DNA of 64,000 bases from Ideonella alba (GTDB lineage Bacteria > Pseudomonadota > Gammaproteobacteria > Burkholderiales > Burkholderiaceae_C). The notes under the pieces were generated by a model. It ran no database searches. It was not told where the DNA came from and worked only from the letters and a program-made list of their open reading frames with translations. Positions 47,451-55,582 of the stretch are shown piece by piece. Where the stretch lies: positions 1-64,000 of the forward strand of contig NZ_JAGQDF010000007.1 of assembly GCF_018069875.1 (NCBI RefSeq), read 5' to 3'. Position 1 is the stretch's first letter. Every line of letters starts with the position of its first letter. Both the position numbers and the translations under genes were made by a program.

Positions 47451-48986
47451 CTAGCGCTTGGCCGCCGCGCCAGCCTCGAAACGCGGGTAGCGCACGGCGT
47501 TGTCGGGGCCCACCGCCACCGTGCCCGCCGCCACCAGCGCGTTGATCGCCACCTCGATCACCGCATCCCCTGTCTGCGCCGACAGCAGCGACTTCAGCAG
47601 ACCCCTCAGGCGGCCCATCCGGGTGGGACGCTTATCGCCGGTTTTGAGCAATTGATCGGTGATCCGCTGCAGGTCCTGGGCGGTCACCGCCACGCGCGGC
47701 GCAGACGGCGGCTGGGCAGCGGGCGCCTTGGCCTGTCTTGGCGAAGCGGCGGGGGCCACGGGCGCGGCCGCGGCCGCGTTCGTGCGCCGCGGCGTTGCGG
47801 CCTTTCTGGCGGCTGTGGGCTTGGCAGGTGCGGGCTTGGCAGGTGCGGGCTTGGCAGGTGCGGGCTTGGCAGGTGCGGGCTTGGCGGGTGCGGGCTTGGC
47901 GGGTGCGGGCTTGGCAGGTGCGGGCTTGGCAGGTGCAGCTTGGGCGGGCTGCGGCTTCGGGGCCGGCGTCTTCTTCGGCGCCTTGGCGGGCGCTGCCGGC
48001 GTGGCGGCGCTGCGCTTCGCAGGCGCGGGCGCGGATTGGGGCTGGGGTGCAGGCGCAGGCGTGGGCGCAAGGGCCGGCGCCACCCGCGGCGCAGCGCGGG
48101 TCGGGCGAGCCGCCTGGGTGCGGGCCTGGGGCGCCACGGCAGGGGCAACCGGTGCGGCGGTGGGGGTCTTGGTCGCGGGGGTGGCCTTCGCCGTGGTCTT
48201 CCTGGCGGCGCTGGTCTTCGCACTGGCCTGCCCGGCGGGCCGCTTGCGCGCCGCCGTCTTCTTGGCAGCAGGCTGCCCGGCCGGCGCCGTGATCGGCGGG
48301 AAGGGCTGGCGGCGCACCACGAAGCCCATCGCCTGGGCGTGCTCCAGCATCGGCTCGTAGCCCTTGTCGTTGGCCACCACGATCATCGGCGCCTCGGGGT
48401 TGCGCGAGGCGATGTAGCCCATGTAGAACGACAGATGAAAGTCCAGCGCGTTCTTGCCGGTCTTGCTGATCGGCACTGCCGTGGCGTGCTGGCCGAACGA
48501 CGCAAAGCGCTTCGCCACCTGGCGCTGATGCGGTCCGTGGAACACCCAGACCTGGCTGGCCTGCGGCACCAGGTCCCGCAGCTCGGCGTCGGTGGGCTGG
48601 ACGTTTTCGAAATCCAGCAGCACATGCGCCCCGGCGGCGGCCACCTGGGGCGCCAGCGTCCGCGCGATGCGTTGCTTCGCGGGGTACTTCTGCGCGTTCT
48701 TCGCCAGCTTGTCGCGCACCGCCAGCGGCAGGTCCACCTGGCAATGGTCGGCCAGCTGCAGCAGGTACAGCAGCACATCGGCCAGCTCCTCGCCCACCCG
48801 CTGTCGCAGCTCGGCCTGCTCGGGCACCCCACGCGACTGCTCCGGCGTCTGCCACTGGAAAATCTCGGCCAGTTCAGCCGCCTCCACCATCAGCGCCATC
48901 GCCAGGTTCTTGGGCGTATGAAACGGCTGCCAATCGCGCTCGGCCGCGAAGTGGCGCAGTTCGGCCTGCAGTTCACCCAGGTTCAT
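47451..48986 (-). CDS. MazG-like nucleotide pyrophosphohydrolase fused to a PIN-like domain with a Pro-Ala-Lys linker
   Basis: A 511-residue fusion. Residues about 1-110 are MazG/dCTPase-like: FHTPKNLAMALMVEAAELAEIFQW (metal-binding EExxE-type motif) and GEELADVLLYLLQLADHCQVDL; such enzymes hydrolyse dNTPs. Residues about 120-225 are PIN/NYN-like: HVLLDFENVQP, VPISKTGKNALDFHLSFYMGYIA and MIVVANDKGYEPMLEHAQAMGF, with the acidic residues of an RNase site. A low-complexity linker of about 200 residues (basic, Ala/Pro/Lys) includes eight pentapeptide repeats encoded by a DNA repeat. A helical C-terminal domain (about 440-511) ends GDAVIEVAINALVAAGTVAVG. Stand-alone MazG and PIN-like proteins exist; the fusion is unusual to me. 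Start at 48986 begins the MazG fold. Confidence 0.85.
   Translation of the reverse strand: MNLGELQAELRHFAAERDWQPFHTPKNLAMALMVEAAELAEIFQWQTPEQSRGVPEQAELRQRVGEELADVLLYLLQLADHCQVDLPLAVRDKLAKNAQKYPAKQRIARTLAPQVAAAGAHVLLDFENVQPTDAELRDLVPQASQVWVFHGPHQRQVAKRFASFGQHATAVPISKTGKNALDFHLSFYMGYIASRNPEAPMIVVANDKGYEPMLEHAQAMGFVVRRQPFPPITAPAGQPAAKKTAARKRPAGQASAKTSAARKTTAKATPATKTPTAAPVAPAVAPQARTQAARPTRAAPRVAPALAPTPAPAPQPQSAPAPAKRSAATPAAPAKAPKKTPAPKPQPAQAAPAKPAPAKPAPAKPAPAKPAPAKPAPAKPAPAKPAPAKPTAARKAATPRRTNAAAAAPVAPAASPRQAKAPAAQPPSAPRVAVTAQDLQRITDQLLKTGDKRPTRMGRLRGLLKSLLSAQTGDAVIEVAINALVAAGTVAVGPDNAVRYPRFEAGAAAKR
47821..47940 (-). repeat. 15-bp tandem repeat, eight copies, within the MazG/PIN-like gene
   Basis: Eight consecutive 15-bp units (plus strand TTGGCAGGTGCGGGC; two units have GGCGGG, the last ends in CAGCT) encoding a KPAPA-type pentapeptide each. 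In-frame repeat length means copy-number change would only alter linker length, as in a minisatellite. Confidence 0.95.
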
Positions 48987-49132
48987 GGCGGTCTCCAGTG
49001 GTTGAGAGCATCTTGCCACCCTCTGCGAGCGCCTGAGGAGTCCATGCACCGTGCCGCGGCCAGGCCCGCCCAGACCGCCGCCCCCGAGGGCTGCGTGGAT
49101 ACTGTGCGCTGACCTCACCCCACCCTGTCACC

Positions 49133-49648
49133 GTGTTTGTCCTTCGCTGCACCCAGAAGCTGCTCAGCCGCCTGAACGCCAAACCAGATGTGGAGACCGC
49201 ACCCACGGACAACGTCCTGGGCGCCTGGTACGCCCATCTCGTTCGCGCTGGCCGCGTTCAGGTGGTGCTGGCGGTCAGCGAGCGCAGCCTGCTGCCGGTG
49301 GTGGTCCCCGCACGTGAAGGCAAAACGCTGGTGCAGCGCATCGTCACCGCGGTGGAACCCATGCTGCAGGCCGTGGGCGTGCCCGCCGAAGATGCCGCGG
49401 CCGAGTGCCGCGCCATGCAGACCTGGACCATCGGCAAGACCGAGAACCGCCGCGTCATCGGTTCACTCAACGATCTGGTCTACCAACTGGAAGGCGCGCT
49501 GCCCTATTGGCCGGAGCGCACACTGCAGGACCATTCGCTCTGGTTGGCCAAGACACCGCTGAAGTTCATCGACTACGGCTCACCTGACAGCGCCACGCTG
49601 GCGGCCTTTGCGGCCCACAGGGCCATGCAGGCTGCGCGCGGGAGGTGA
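49133..49648 (+). CDS. DUF6933 family protein
   Basis: A 171-residue protein of unknown function that matches the DUF6933 family as I recall it: opening FVLRCTQKLLSRLNA, then LGAWYAHLVRAGRVQVVLAVSERSLLPVVVPAREGKTLVQR, and the conserved GKTENRRVIGSLNDLVYQLEG. No membrane or signal segment. The start is GTG at 49133, without a clear ribosome site. Divergent from the MazG/PIN-like gene, 146 bases apart. Confidence 0.8.
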   Translation: MFVLRCTQKLLSRLNAKPDVETAPTDNVLGAWYAHLVRAGRVQVVLAVSERSLLPVVVPAREGKTLVQRIVTAVEPMLQAVGVPAEDAAAECRAMQTWTIGKTENRRVIGSLNDLVYQLEGALPYWPERTLQDHSLWLAKTPLKFIDYGSPDSATLAAFAAHRAMQAARGR

Positions 49649-49907
49649 TCTGTCGACACGGCGAACGGTTGAGCGCTGCCTGGGGGCGGTTCTGTGGATG
49701 GTGTTCGAGCCCTGCACATCCGACAGCCGGTCTTGGCTGCCAGGTGGCGTTTGGGACTGACGCACTGGCTGGTACTTGCATCCCTGGCTTGCGGGATTGC
49801 CCCAGCCGGGGCCAGACGCATGATGGACACGTTGGCCGTGGGTCTGTCAAGGCAGGTCACCCGCCATCGTGACCCAGTGCCCCGCCACCTCCAGGGAGGC
49901 AGACGAC

Positions 49908-50612
49908 ATGCCTGATCGCAAGTGGCTGACTGACAGAGCGCCAGACACCGCCACGGCCGCAGCTGAACCGCACACCGCGCCCGCGCGTGACGAACAGCCT
50001 GAGGCTCGACCTGACGACCGCGTCACGATGCTGCATGTGGACATGCTGAGCCAGACGACGCTGGATCCTGACTACCCTGGGCGGCCCAGCTTTCCGCCAC
50101 TGGTGTCCACCGCCGTCCGGCAGGCACTGTTTGGCCCGATGGCGTTCGTGGCGTCGCCAGCCCCCGGCTACCCGGATGCCATCGAGGTGACCAACGACTG
50201 GACCGATGATCAGTTGGTCAGGGTCGTCATCCCGCAGTTGGTTGGCGTCCACGGCGCACCCAGGGGTGCCGGCATCTGGTTTCATCAGCGGGGCGCCACG
50301 GCCTTGCAGGCACTCTGGCAAGCCTGGGAGGACCGTGGGCTGCTGCACCTGATCCTGAGCTTCGACGGCGCCTACCGCATACGCTTTGCCCGAGGTCAGG
50401 CCCACCGAAAGGTGCTGTCACGGCACGCCTTTGGAACAGCGTTCGATATCAACGCCGTGTTCAATCGCAACGGCGCTGCACCGGCCGCCCTGAAGCAGCC
50501 CGGTTGCGTCTACCCGCTGGTACCGGTGGCCCATGAGTTCGGCTTCTTCTGGGGCGGCCACTTTGCCAGGCCGAGTGGCGGGCACTTCGAATTGGCACGC
50601 GTGCAGGGATAG
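49908..50612 (+). CDS. M15 family metallopeptidase (D-Ala-D-Ala carboxypeptidase/endolysin type)
   Basis: A 234-residue protein with a VanY-like zinc peptidase core: SRHAFGTAFDINAVFN provides the His and Asp ligands, and VAHEFGFFWGGHFARPSGGHFEL the remaining Glu/His. The first about 60 residues (DTATAAAEPHTAPARDEQPEARPDD) look disordered, and there is no signal peptide, typical of phage endolysins or lysis-released enzymes. GGGAGG precedes the ATG at 49908; the ORF continues upstream to 49869 without a site. It lies at the left edge of the accessory region and could be a phage relic. Confidence 0.8.
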   Translation: MPDRKWLTDRAPDTATAAAEPHTAPARDEQPEARPDDRVTMLHVDMLSQTTLDPDYPGRPSFPPLVSTAVRQALFGPMAFVASPAPGYPDAIEVTNDWTDDQLVRVVIPQLVGVHGAPRGAGIWFHQRGATALQALWQAWEDRGLLHLILSFDGAYRIRFARGQAHRKVLSRHAFGTAFDINAVFNRNGAAPAALKQPGCVYPLVPVAHEFGFFWGGHFARPSGGHFELARVQG

Positions 50613-50719
50613 GCTGGGCCATAGCCCCAGCCGTGCGATCGCCAGATCGCTGCCCGCGGGTCGCCACGAGGCTGTTACAGGTTAAGCCCGGACGGTCGCC
50701 TTGCGGCTCTTGCTGGCTG

Positions 50720-51085
50720 TTATCGATCTTGGCGTTCTCGGAACGCCCACGAAGGCTTGTGCGATATCGGGTTGAGCTGAGCGGCTTCTGCTGGGTCGAT
50801 ACGAACGAACACCGACGCGCCGGCCCCGTCGTCGCTCAGCACGTAGACCAGCGCCAGGTGGTCGCCGACGATTTCCGATGCGTCCGGTGTGATCAGGTGG
50901 ACCTCCCGACCCAACTCACCCGACAGGTCCGACGGGGCGACGCCGGGCTCGATCAGGATGAAGCTCACCAGCTCCGAGAAGTCGTCGACGAACTCCTCGG
51001 CCTCGGCGGCCCGCAGCAGCAGCGTCGCGCGCAGCGACGGCGGATGGACCTGCTCGATCCGCTCGCGCGATCGAATCACTTGCAT
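50720..51085 (-). CDS. Hypothetical small acidic protein
   Basis: A 121-residue protein I do not recognise. It is acidic, with no signal or membrane segment (VIRSRERIEQVHPPSLRATLLLRAAEAEEFVDDFSELVSFILIEPG; later HLITPDASEIVGDHLALVYVLSDDG). The ATG at 51085 has a GGAGGG ribosome site 7 bases upstream; the ATG at 51100 that would use the same bases is less likely. A hairpin with partial T-run ends 24 bases upstream of the ATG, in the leader or as the terminator of the next gene. Style differs from the core genes; probably horizontally acquired. Confidence 0.6.
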   Translation of the reverse strand: MQVIRSRERIEQVHPPSLRATLLLRAAEAEEFVDDFSELVSFILIEPGVAPSDLSGELGREVHLITPDASEIVGDHLALVYVLSDDGAGASVFVRIDPAEAAQLNPISHKPSWAFRERQDR

Positions 51086-51108
51086 GAATGAACCCTCCAA
51101 ATGAAAGG

Positions 51109-51136
51109 ACCCCCGGGGATCTCTCCGCGGGGGCCG
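51109..51136 (-). terminator. GC-rich hairpin with a T-rich tail between two small genes
   Basis: An 8-bp stem including one G-U pair (CCCCCG / CGGGGG core) with a 12-base loop, followed on the minus strand by TCCTTTCATTT. It probably ends the 51176-51343 transcript, and sits directly before the ribosome site of the 50720-51085 gene. Confidence 0.55.
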
Positions 51137-51175
51137 GTGGCGGTGGATGAGACGGGGGGCGTCGTCTAGATCGGG

Positions 51176-51343
51176 TCACGGTCGCCTCCCGCGAAGGACG
51201 ACGAGCCACGCGATCAGGGCCGCGAGGATCAGCGTCAGGACGACCAGGCCGACCTTGGCCAGGGCGAACGCGGCGGACAGCGCGCCGAGACGCAGCAGGA
51301 CCGCGGCGGCGCCGACGATCAGGACGAAGACGAGGAAGGGCAT
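51176..51343 (-). CDS. Very small membrane protein
   Basis: A 55-residue protein consisting almost entirely of two hydrophobic helices (PFLVFVLIVGAAAVLLRLGALSAAF and KVGLVVLTLILAALIAWLVVL) with a basic C-terminal RGRRP. AAAGGAG lies 12 bases before the ATG, a slightly long spacing. No family is recognised. It resembles small membrane proteins of phage or of streamlined genomes and could be a holin-like or pore-like peptide, but nothing proves this. Confidence 0.55.
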   Translation of the reverse strand: MPFLVFVLIVGAAAVLLRLGALSAAFALAKVGLVVLTLILAALIAWLVVLRGRRP

Positions 51344-51387
51344 GGGCGGGGTAGCTCCTTTGAGGTGGGTGGGTGGATGAAACGAAA

Positions 51388-51412
51388 AGACCCCGGGTGT
51401 GAGCCGGGGTCT
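51388..51412 (-). terminator. Perfect rho-independent terminator with no gene behind it
   Basis: Perfect 9-bp stem AGACCCCGG / CCGGGGTCT with a 7-base loop, followed on the minus strand by TTTTCGTTTC. It points leftwards, yet the sequence to its right (51413 onward) is a plus-strand gene, so the gene it ended has been lost or replaced. It therefore marks a recombination border or leads the small gene at 51176 as an attenuator. Confidence 0.7.
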
Positions 51413-51504
51413 GTGGGATGAGTAATCAGCAACTCCCTGCTTGCAAGTTGCGCAACGCGCCAAGCGTCAGCCATACTGCTGCGACCAATCAGGGAACGTA
51501 CCGC

Positions 51505-53634
51505 ATGACGAACTTATCCAAAGACGCCCTCAAGGGCTTTAACGACGCGGCTCAATCGCTCCGACTCTATCGACGTGCCGATCTGACTGACCCTGACAAG
51601 GGGAATTCACTGATAGAGGCGTTGTACGTGGATCCACTTCCCGAGCAACAGATTTTCGTAACGATGCTTCGACCCAACACGACCTTCCTCATTGGTCGAA
51701 AGGGTACCGGCAAGTCGACCATCTTCCAACGCTTGCAGTACGAGCTACGCAAGGTCAAGCACCAGACCAGCGCGTATATCGATATCAAGACGTTGTACGA
51801 GTCTTCACAGGTTGACGCAGCCCTTACCGAACGAGCACAGGCGGCGGTTGGCGCGATGCCGCGCGAGTACATACATCGTGTCCTGCTTCATCGAGAATTC
51901 TTGAGGCAATTCGTGCTTGCGATAAAGGATGAGCTAAGCAAACGGGTGAAAAGCACGATGTGGTCCAGGGTTCGGGAGAAGGTGACACGCTCGCACAGTG
52001 AGCTCTTTGAGGCCCTGGATGAACTATTGGACGATGCTTCGGAGGGCCGCTTCATCAGCGTCTTGGGAATCAAGAATCTTAAGCAAAAGACCTCCTCCAC
52101 GAGCGCCCAAAAGAAGGAGATGATTGACGGCCTTGATGTGGCCGCATCGGCAAGCCCTGAACTCAGAGCGAAAGCTACAAACAATCAATCACAATCAACC
52201 AATATAACCAACGAGACTGAATTCGGCGATGTATTGATGCATTCACTGGATGTCAACGAACTAATATCAAGACTAAAATCACTACTGGAGCGTTTGGGAA
52301 TTCGCAATCTATATCTACTTATAGACGACTTCTCCGAACTCCCCTTCGACGCGATGAAAACTGTCGTTGATGTTCTACTCGCCCCACTCAATAACTGGTC
52401 AGATGAGTTTGTCAAGCTAAAGATTGCCGCCTACCCCGGTCGTGTCTACTATGGAGAAATCGATAAGACAAAAATTGATGAGATCCACTTAGATCTGTAT
52501 CGACTCTACGGACTCGCCGATGTCACGAAGATGGAAGAGAGCGCCATAGACTTTACAGAAAGGCTAGTTCGCGGGCGACTCTCGCACTTTGCCAGAGGGA
52601 CTCTTCCTGAGGAATATTTCGATGGCGAACTGCAGGAGATCTGGCGTACTCTATTTTTCGCCACGATGGGCAATCCGCGCAATCTTGGCTACTTAATGCA
52701 CTTCCTGTATGAAAGCCATCTGATCTACAAACAAAGACTATCTCGCCGCGCAATCTCAGAGGCAGCCAGAAAATATTACGAGGAGAAGGTTGAATCCTAT
52801 TTCTATATCGGTAAATTCTTACATGAATCCTTTAACGAGAGATCGTCAATCTACTCACTAAAGGAGCTGCTAGAATCCATCGTAAAGAGGGCACGCGAAC
52901 TTCGCAGTCATGATTCTTCAGTAATCCGACAGATAAAGGGCCGCCCGCCGACAAGTCACTTCCATGTACCGGTGACCCAAGAGGCGCTGCTCTCATCATT
53001 AGAACTAAACTTCTTTCTGACGAAGTACTTTGAAATGAGCGATCGAGATGGCAGAAAAGTCGCTGTCTTTGCCCTCAACTTTGGACTATGTGACAAGTAC
53101 ACCATCTCCTTCGGCAGACCAGCTGGCGAAAGAGAATTCCGCCTCTATTTTGTAGAAAGAATATTCGACTTTACCGCATTACTAGTTGCCTACCTTGCCA
53201 AGAACCAGGAGATTCAGTGTGAATCTTGCAGAACAAAGTTTCCAATTGAGCAGCTTGAAGCATTAAGACTTTACGGTATGCGATGCCCAAAGTGCGGGCA
53301 GGGCGTCTGCACCGTCACCAATTTATCGAAGAAGTACGCGGGGACGATTGCAGCGGTCGATGAGGCATTGCTACTGCCCCGAATGGAATTGGGCATACTG
53401 CAGACTCTAGCGCAGGAAGGCGAACCTATGCGTGCTGGAGCTATTGCGTCTGAGTTGGACTGTTCTTACCAAATGATTGGAAAGCGAGGCAAGATCCTAG
53501 CCAACCGCGGCCTCTTGGCACGTGACGAAAATGACGACGGTATTCGTGTTTTCTCGATAAGCGAGGAAGCTAAGTCCGTGTATTTTTCTGCAGGTGACGA
53601 CTCGGAACTCGATGTCGGAACAAAGCGGAGTTAG
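51505..53634 (+). CDS. P-loop ATPase with C-terminal zinc ribbon and winged helix
   Basis: A 709-residue ATPase, unlike its neighbours in composition and hence likely acquired. Walker A is GRKGTGKST (about residues 64-72); Walker B is LLIDDFSEL (about 271-279). The 300-560 region is helical and includes RTLFFATMGNPRNLGYLMHFL, a sensor-2-like context seen in ORC/CDC6-type AAA ATPases. A C-terminal zinc ribbon has CESC (near 571) and CPKCGQGVC (near 594), and residues about 640-700 are winged-helix-like (ILQTLAQEGEPMRAGAIASELDCSYQMIGKRGKILANRGLL). Overall layout suggests DNA-related ATPase of a defence or mobile-element system. ATG at 51505 is chosen because AGGGAAC precedes it; an ATG at 51418 adds 29 residues and touches the terminator. 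Confidence 0.78.
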   Translation: MTNLSKDALKGFNDAAQSLRLYRRADLTDPDKGNSLIEALYVDPLPEQQIFVTMLRPNTTFLIGRKGTGKSTIFQRLQYELRKVKHQTSAYIDIKTLYESSQVDAALTERAQAAVGAMPREYIHRVLLHREFLRQFVLAIKDELSKRVKSTMWSRVREKVTRSHSELFEALDELLDDASEGRFISVLGIKNLKQKTSSTSAQKKEMIDGLDVAASASPELRAKATNNQSQSTNITNETEFGDVLMHSLDVNELISRLKSLLERLGIRNLYLLIDDFSELPFDAMKTVVDVLLAPLNNWSDEFVKLKIAAYPGRVYYGEIDKTKIDEIHLDLYRLYGLADVTKMEESAIDFTERLVRGRLSHFARGTLPEEYFDGELQEIWRTLFFATMGNPRNLGYLMHFLYESHLIYKQRLSRRAISEAARKYYEEKVESYFYIGKFLHESFNERSSIYSLKELLESIVKRARELRSHDSSVIRQIKGRPPTSHFHVPVTQEALLSSLELNFFLTKYFEMSDRDGRKVAVFALNFGLCDKYTISFGRPAGEREFRLYFVERIFDFTALLVAYLAKNQEIQCESCRTKFPIEQLEALRLYGMRCPKCGQGVCTVTNLSKKYAGTIAAVDEALLLPRMELGILQTLAQEGEPMRAGAIASELDCSYQMIGKRGKILANRGLLARDENDDGIRVFSISEEAKSVYFSAGDDSELDVGTKRS

Positions 53635-53701
53635 GGGGGGCGGCATAAATCGCCTCACGCCGTGCTTGGCACCGACGTGAAGCCCTGAGACGATAGGGTC
53701 C

Positions 53702-54623
53702 ATGACGCAGCACAGCCCGGGCCTGGGAGTGATGGCCAAGAGAACGCGACGCAGGGAGTTCATGGACGAGATGGAGAAGGTCGTGCCCTGGGCTGATCTG
53801 GTGGCCTTGGTGTCGCCTTACCTCCCTGAAGGCAAGCGTGGTCGCCCGCCGTTCTCGCCCGAGACCATGTTGCGCATTCACTTCATGCAGCAGTGGTTCG
53901 CGCTGAGCGACCCGGCGATGGATGAGGCGCTGCACAACATGCCGGTGTTTCGCGAGTTCGCGGGCCTGGAAGGCTGGGACGAGCGGCTACCCGACGAGAG
54001 CACGATCCTGCGCTTCCGACATGTGCTGGAGAAACACAAGCTGGCCGCCAAGATCCTGCAGACCGTCAACGACCCGCTGAGAGCCAAGGGCGTGATGCCC
54101 AAGAGCGGTACGGTGGTGGACGCCACCTTGATCGCCGCACCAAGTTCGACGAAGAGCAGCAGCGGCGAGCGCGACCCGGAGATGAAGCAAAGCCGCAAGG
54201 GCCAGCAGTGGTACTTCGGCATGAAGTACCACATCGGCGTTGAGGTCGAGCCGTGCCTGTTTAGAAGCAGCGGCCAACAAGTTTTTGCTAATTCGGGCGA
54301 CCAAGGGGCGGGCGCTAATTCGGGCGACCAAGGGGCGGGCGAACGGCCCGACGCCCGTGCAAGCGTGACCTGGCACATCAACGTGCGACCTGGCTTGACC
54401 AGAACGCTGGACCCAAGCGATCCCATTGATCTAGTCGATGAGCAACTAGAGCGGGTCAAGGTCGGCATCAGGGCGAGGATCGAACACCAGCGGTCCGACG
54501 CCAGTTCGTGCATGCCAAGGAAGCTATCGCGGGCTCGCCAAGTACATAGCGCCGTTGTATATGCTGTTTCGACTTGCGAGCCCTTGGCTGGCGCGGCGAA
54601 AACTCATGGCAGCGATGGCTTGA
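53702..54623 (+). pseudogene. Decayed IS5-family transposase
   Basis: The N-terminal about 180 codons are intact and typical (GKRGRPPFSPETMLRIHFMQQWFALSDPAMDEALHNMPVFREFAGL; first catalytic Asp in TVVDATLIAAPSSTKSS). After YHIGVE the sequence breaks into unrelated DNA with a 27-bp tandem repeat, so the second catalytic Asp region is lost. Further on, C-terminal pieces reappear in two other frames: ERVKVGIRARIEH and, in a different frame to the stop at 54621-54623, RGLAKYIAPLYMLFRLASPWLARRKLMAAMA. At least one deletion/insertion and one frameshift make it non-functional. No clear terminal repeats could be found. Confidence 0.9.
54287..54340. repeat. Two perfect 27-bp tandem copies within the IS5 remnant
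   Basis: The unit beginning GCTAATTCGGGCGACC occurs twice back to back without any mismatch, suggesting recent slippage or duplication. It lies precisely in the part of the transposase gene that has been replaced. Confidence 0.95.
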
Positions 54624-54811
54624 GTGCCTATGAAGTCCGGCAATTGGGCCTCGCCACCGCAGATTGCGCAGCCCTTAAGCGGTCGAATGGTGCGAATCTG
54701 CGGCTGGCGATATTACATTTCAATCGGTTCAGCGCATTGCAAAGCTCTGGTAGGTTTTGTGCAGACCTACCTTCGCTCACCTTATAGCATAAGCCAAGTC
54801 GGGGAAATTCA

Positions 54812-55582
54812 ATGTTCGAGCAATCAATACTAGCCCGAAACCTAACCATTGCCGTCGTCACCCTATTCACCCTACTCTGCATCATTAAACCCGCAGGAGC
54901 TCAAGACAAAGGGCGATTCATAGGCTCAGTCCAAGCAGAGTGGCTTGATGATGGCCGCAATATGAAACTACTAAAGGACTTCTTCTATATCGACTCAAAG
55001 GAAAAAGTTTGGGTGGCCAAGACAGGACTAATAGTTGATGGCGCATCCATTCCTAAGCCTGCTTGGAGCCTCATCGGAGGACCCTTCGAAGGAAATTATC
55101 GCGATTCATCAGTTATACACGACTCAGCATGCAAGGCTAGACTTGAAAATTGGGAACGCGTACACGAGGTATTTTATGAGGGAATGCTCACTTCAGGAGT
55201 GAGCGAAAATATGGCAAAACTAATGTATATGGCTGTATATCACTTCGGCCCCCGATGGGCTCTAAGGCGAAAGGAAAGCAGCCTCCCAGTGTCCTCAGCG
55301 ATAGATCGCGCCGAAAAATACAGGCGCATGAGCACCGCGGCAATAACTTACTCAGCCAGTATCGAAAATATTCGGCTAGAGCGCACCGGCAGCACAGCAA
55401 GCAATGGAACAAAGCAAGAAATTGCGGATCTGATTATTATTGGCAACCCAACCAAGAGCACCTTCGATGAATCCAACTTTGATCAGCTGCGAAAAATTAT
55501 AGAATCAAGAAGTTTAACACCTGAGGACATTAGAAATCTCAGCATCAAAGACCTTGAGCACATAAGGGATGAAACAAAGTGA
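54812..55582 (+). CDS. Secreted DUF1353 protein
   Basis: A 256-residue AT-rich-encoded protein with a signal peptide (cleavage likely after PAGA at residue 30). The core region FIGSVQAEWLDDGRNMKLLKDFFYIDSKEKVWVAKTG, VDGASIPKPAWSLIGGPFEGNYRDSSVIHDSACKAR and WERVHEVFYEGML matches DUF1353, a small family common in phages and integrated elements and of unknown biochemical function (the conserved DGAS, HD and later residues suggest a hydrolase-like site). Phage versions are about 100-160 residues; this one is longer, with a Ser/Thr/Asn-rich C-terminal half. GGGGA precedes the ATG. The stop overlaps the next GTG by 4 bases. Confidence 0.8.
   Translation: MFEQSILARNLTIAVVTLFTLLCIIKPAGAQDKGRFIGSVQAEWLDDGRNMKLLKDFFYIDSKEKVWVAKTGLIVDGASIPKPAWSLIGGPFEGNYRDSSVIHDSACKARLENWERVHEVFYEGMLTSGVSENMAKLMYMAVYHFGPRWALRRKESSLPVSSAIDRAEKYRRMSTAAITYSASIENIRLERTGSTASNGTKQEIADLIIIGNPTKSTFDESNFDQLRKIIESRSLTPEDIRNLSIKDLEHIRDETK

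Noticed and set aside
47821-47940. Tandem repeats that could be mistaken for a CRISPR array
   Set aside because: Units are 15 bp, directly adjacent, without spacers, and lie in frame within a coding gene.
49649-49907. Short open frames between the DUF6933 and M15 genes
   Set aside because: No family features, no ribosome site in the right place, and composition as intergenic DNA.
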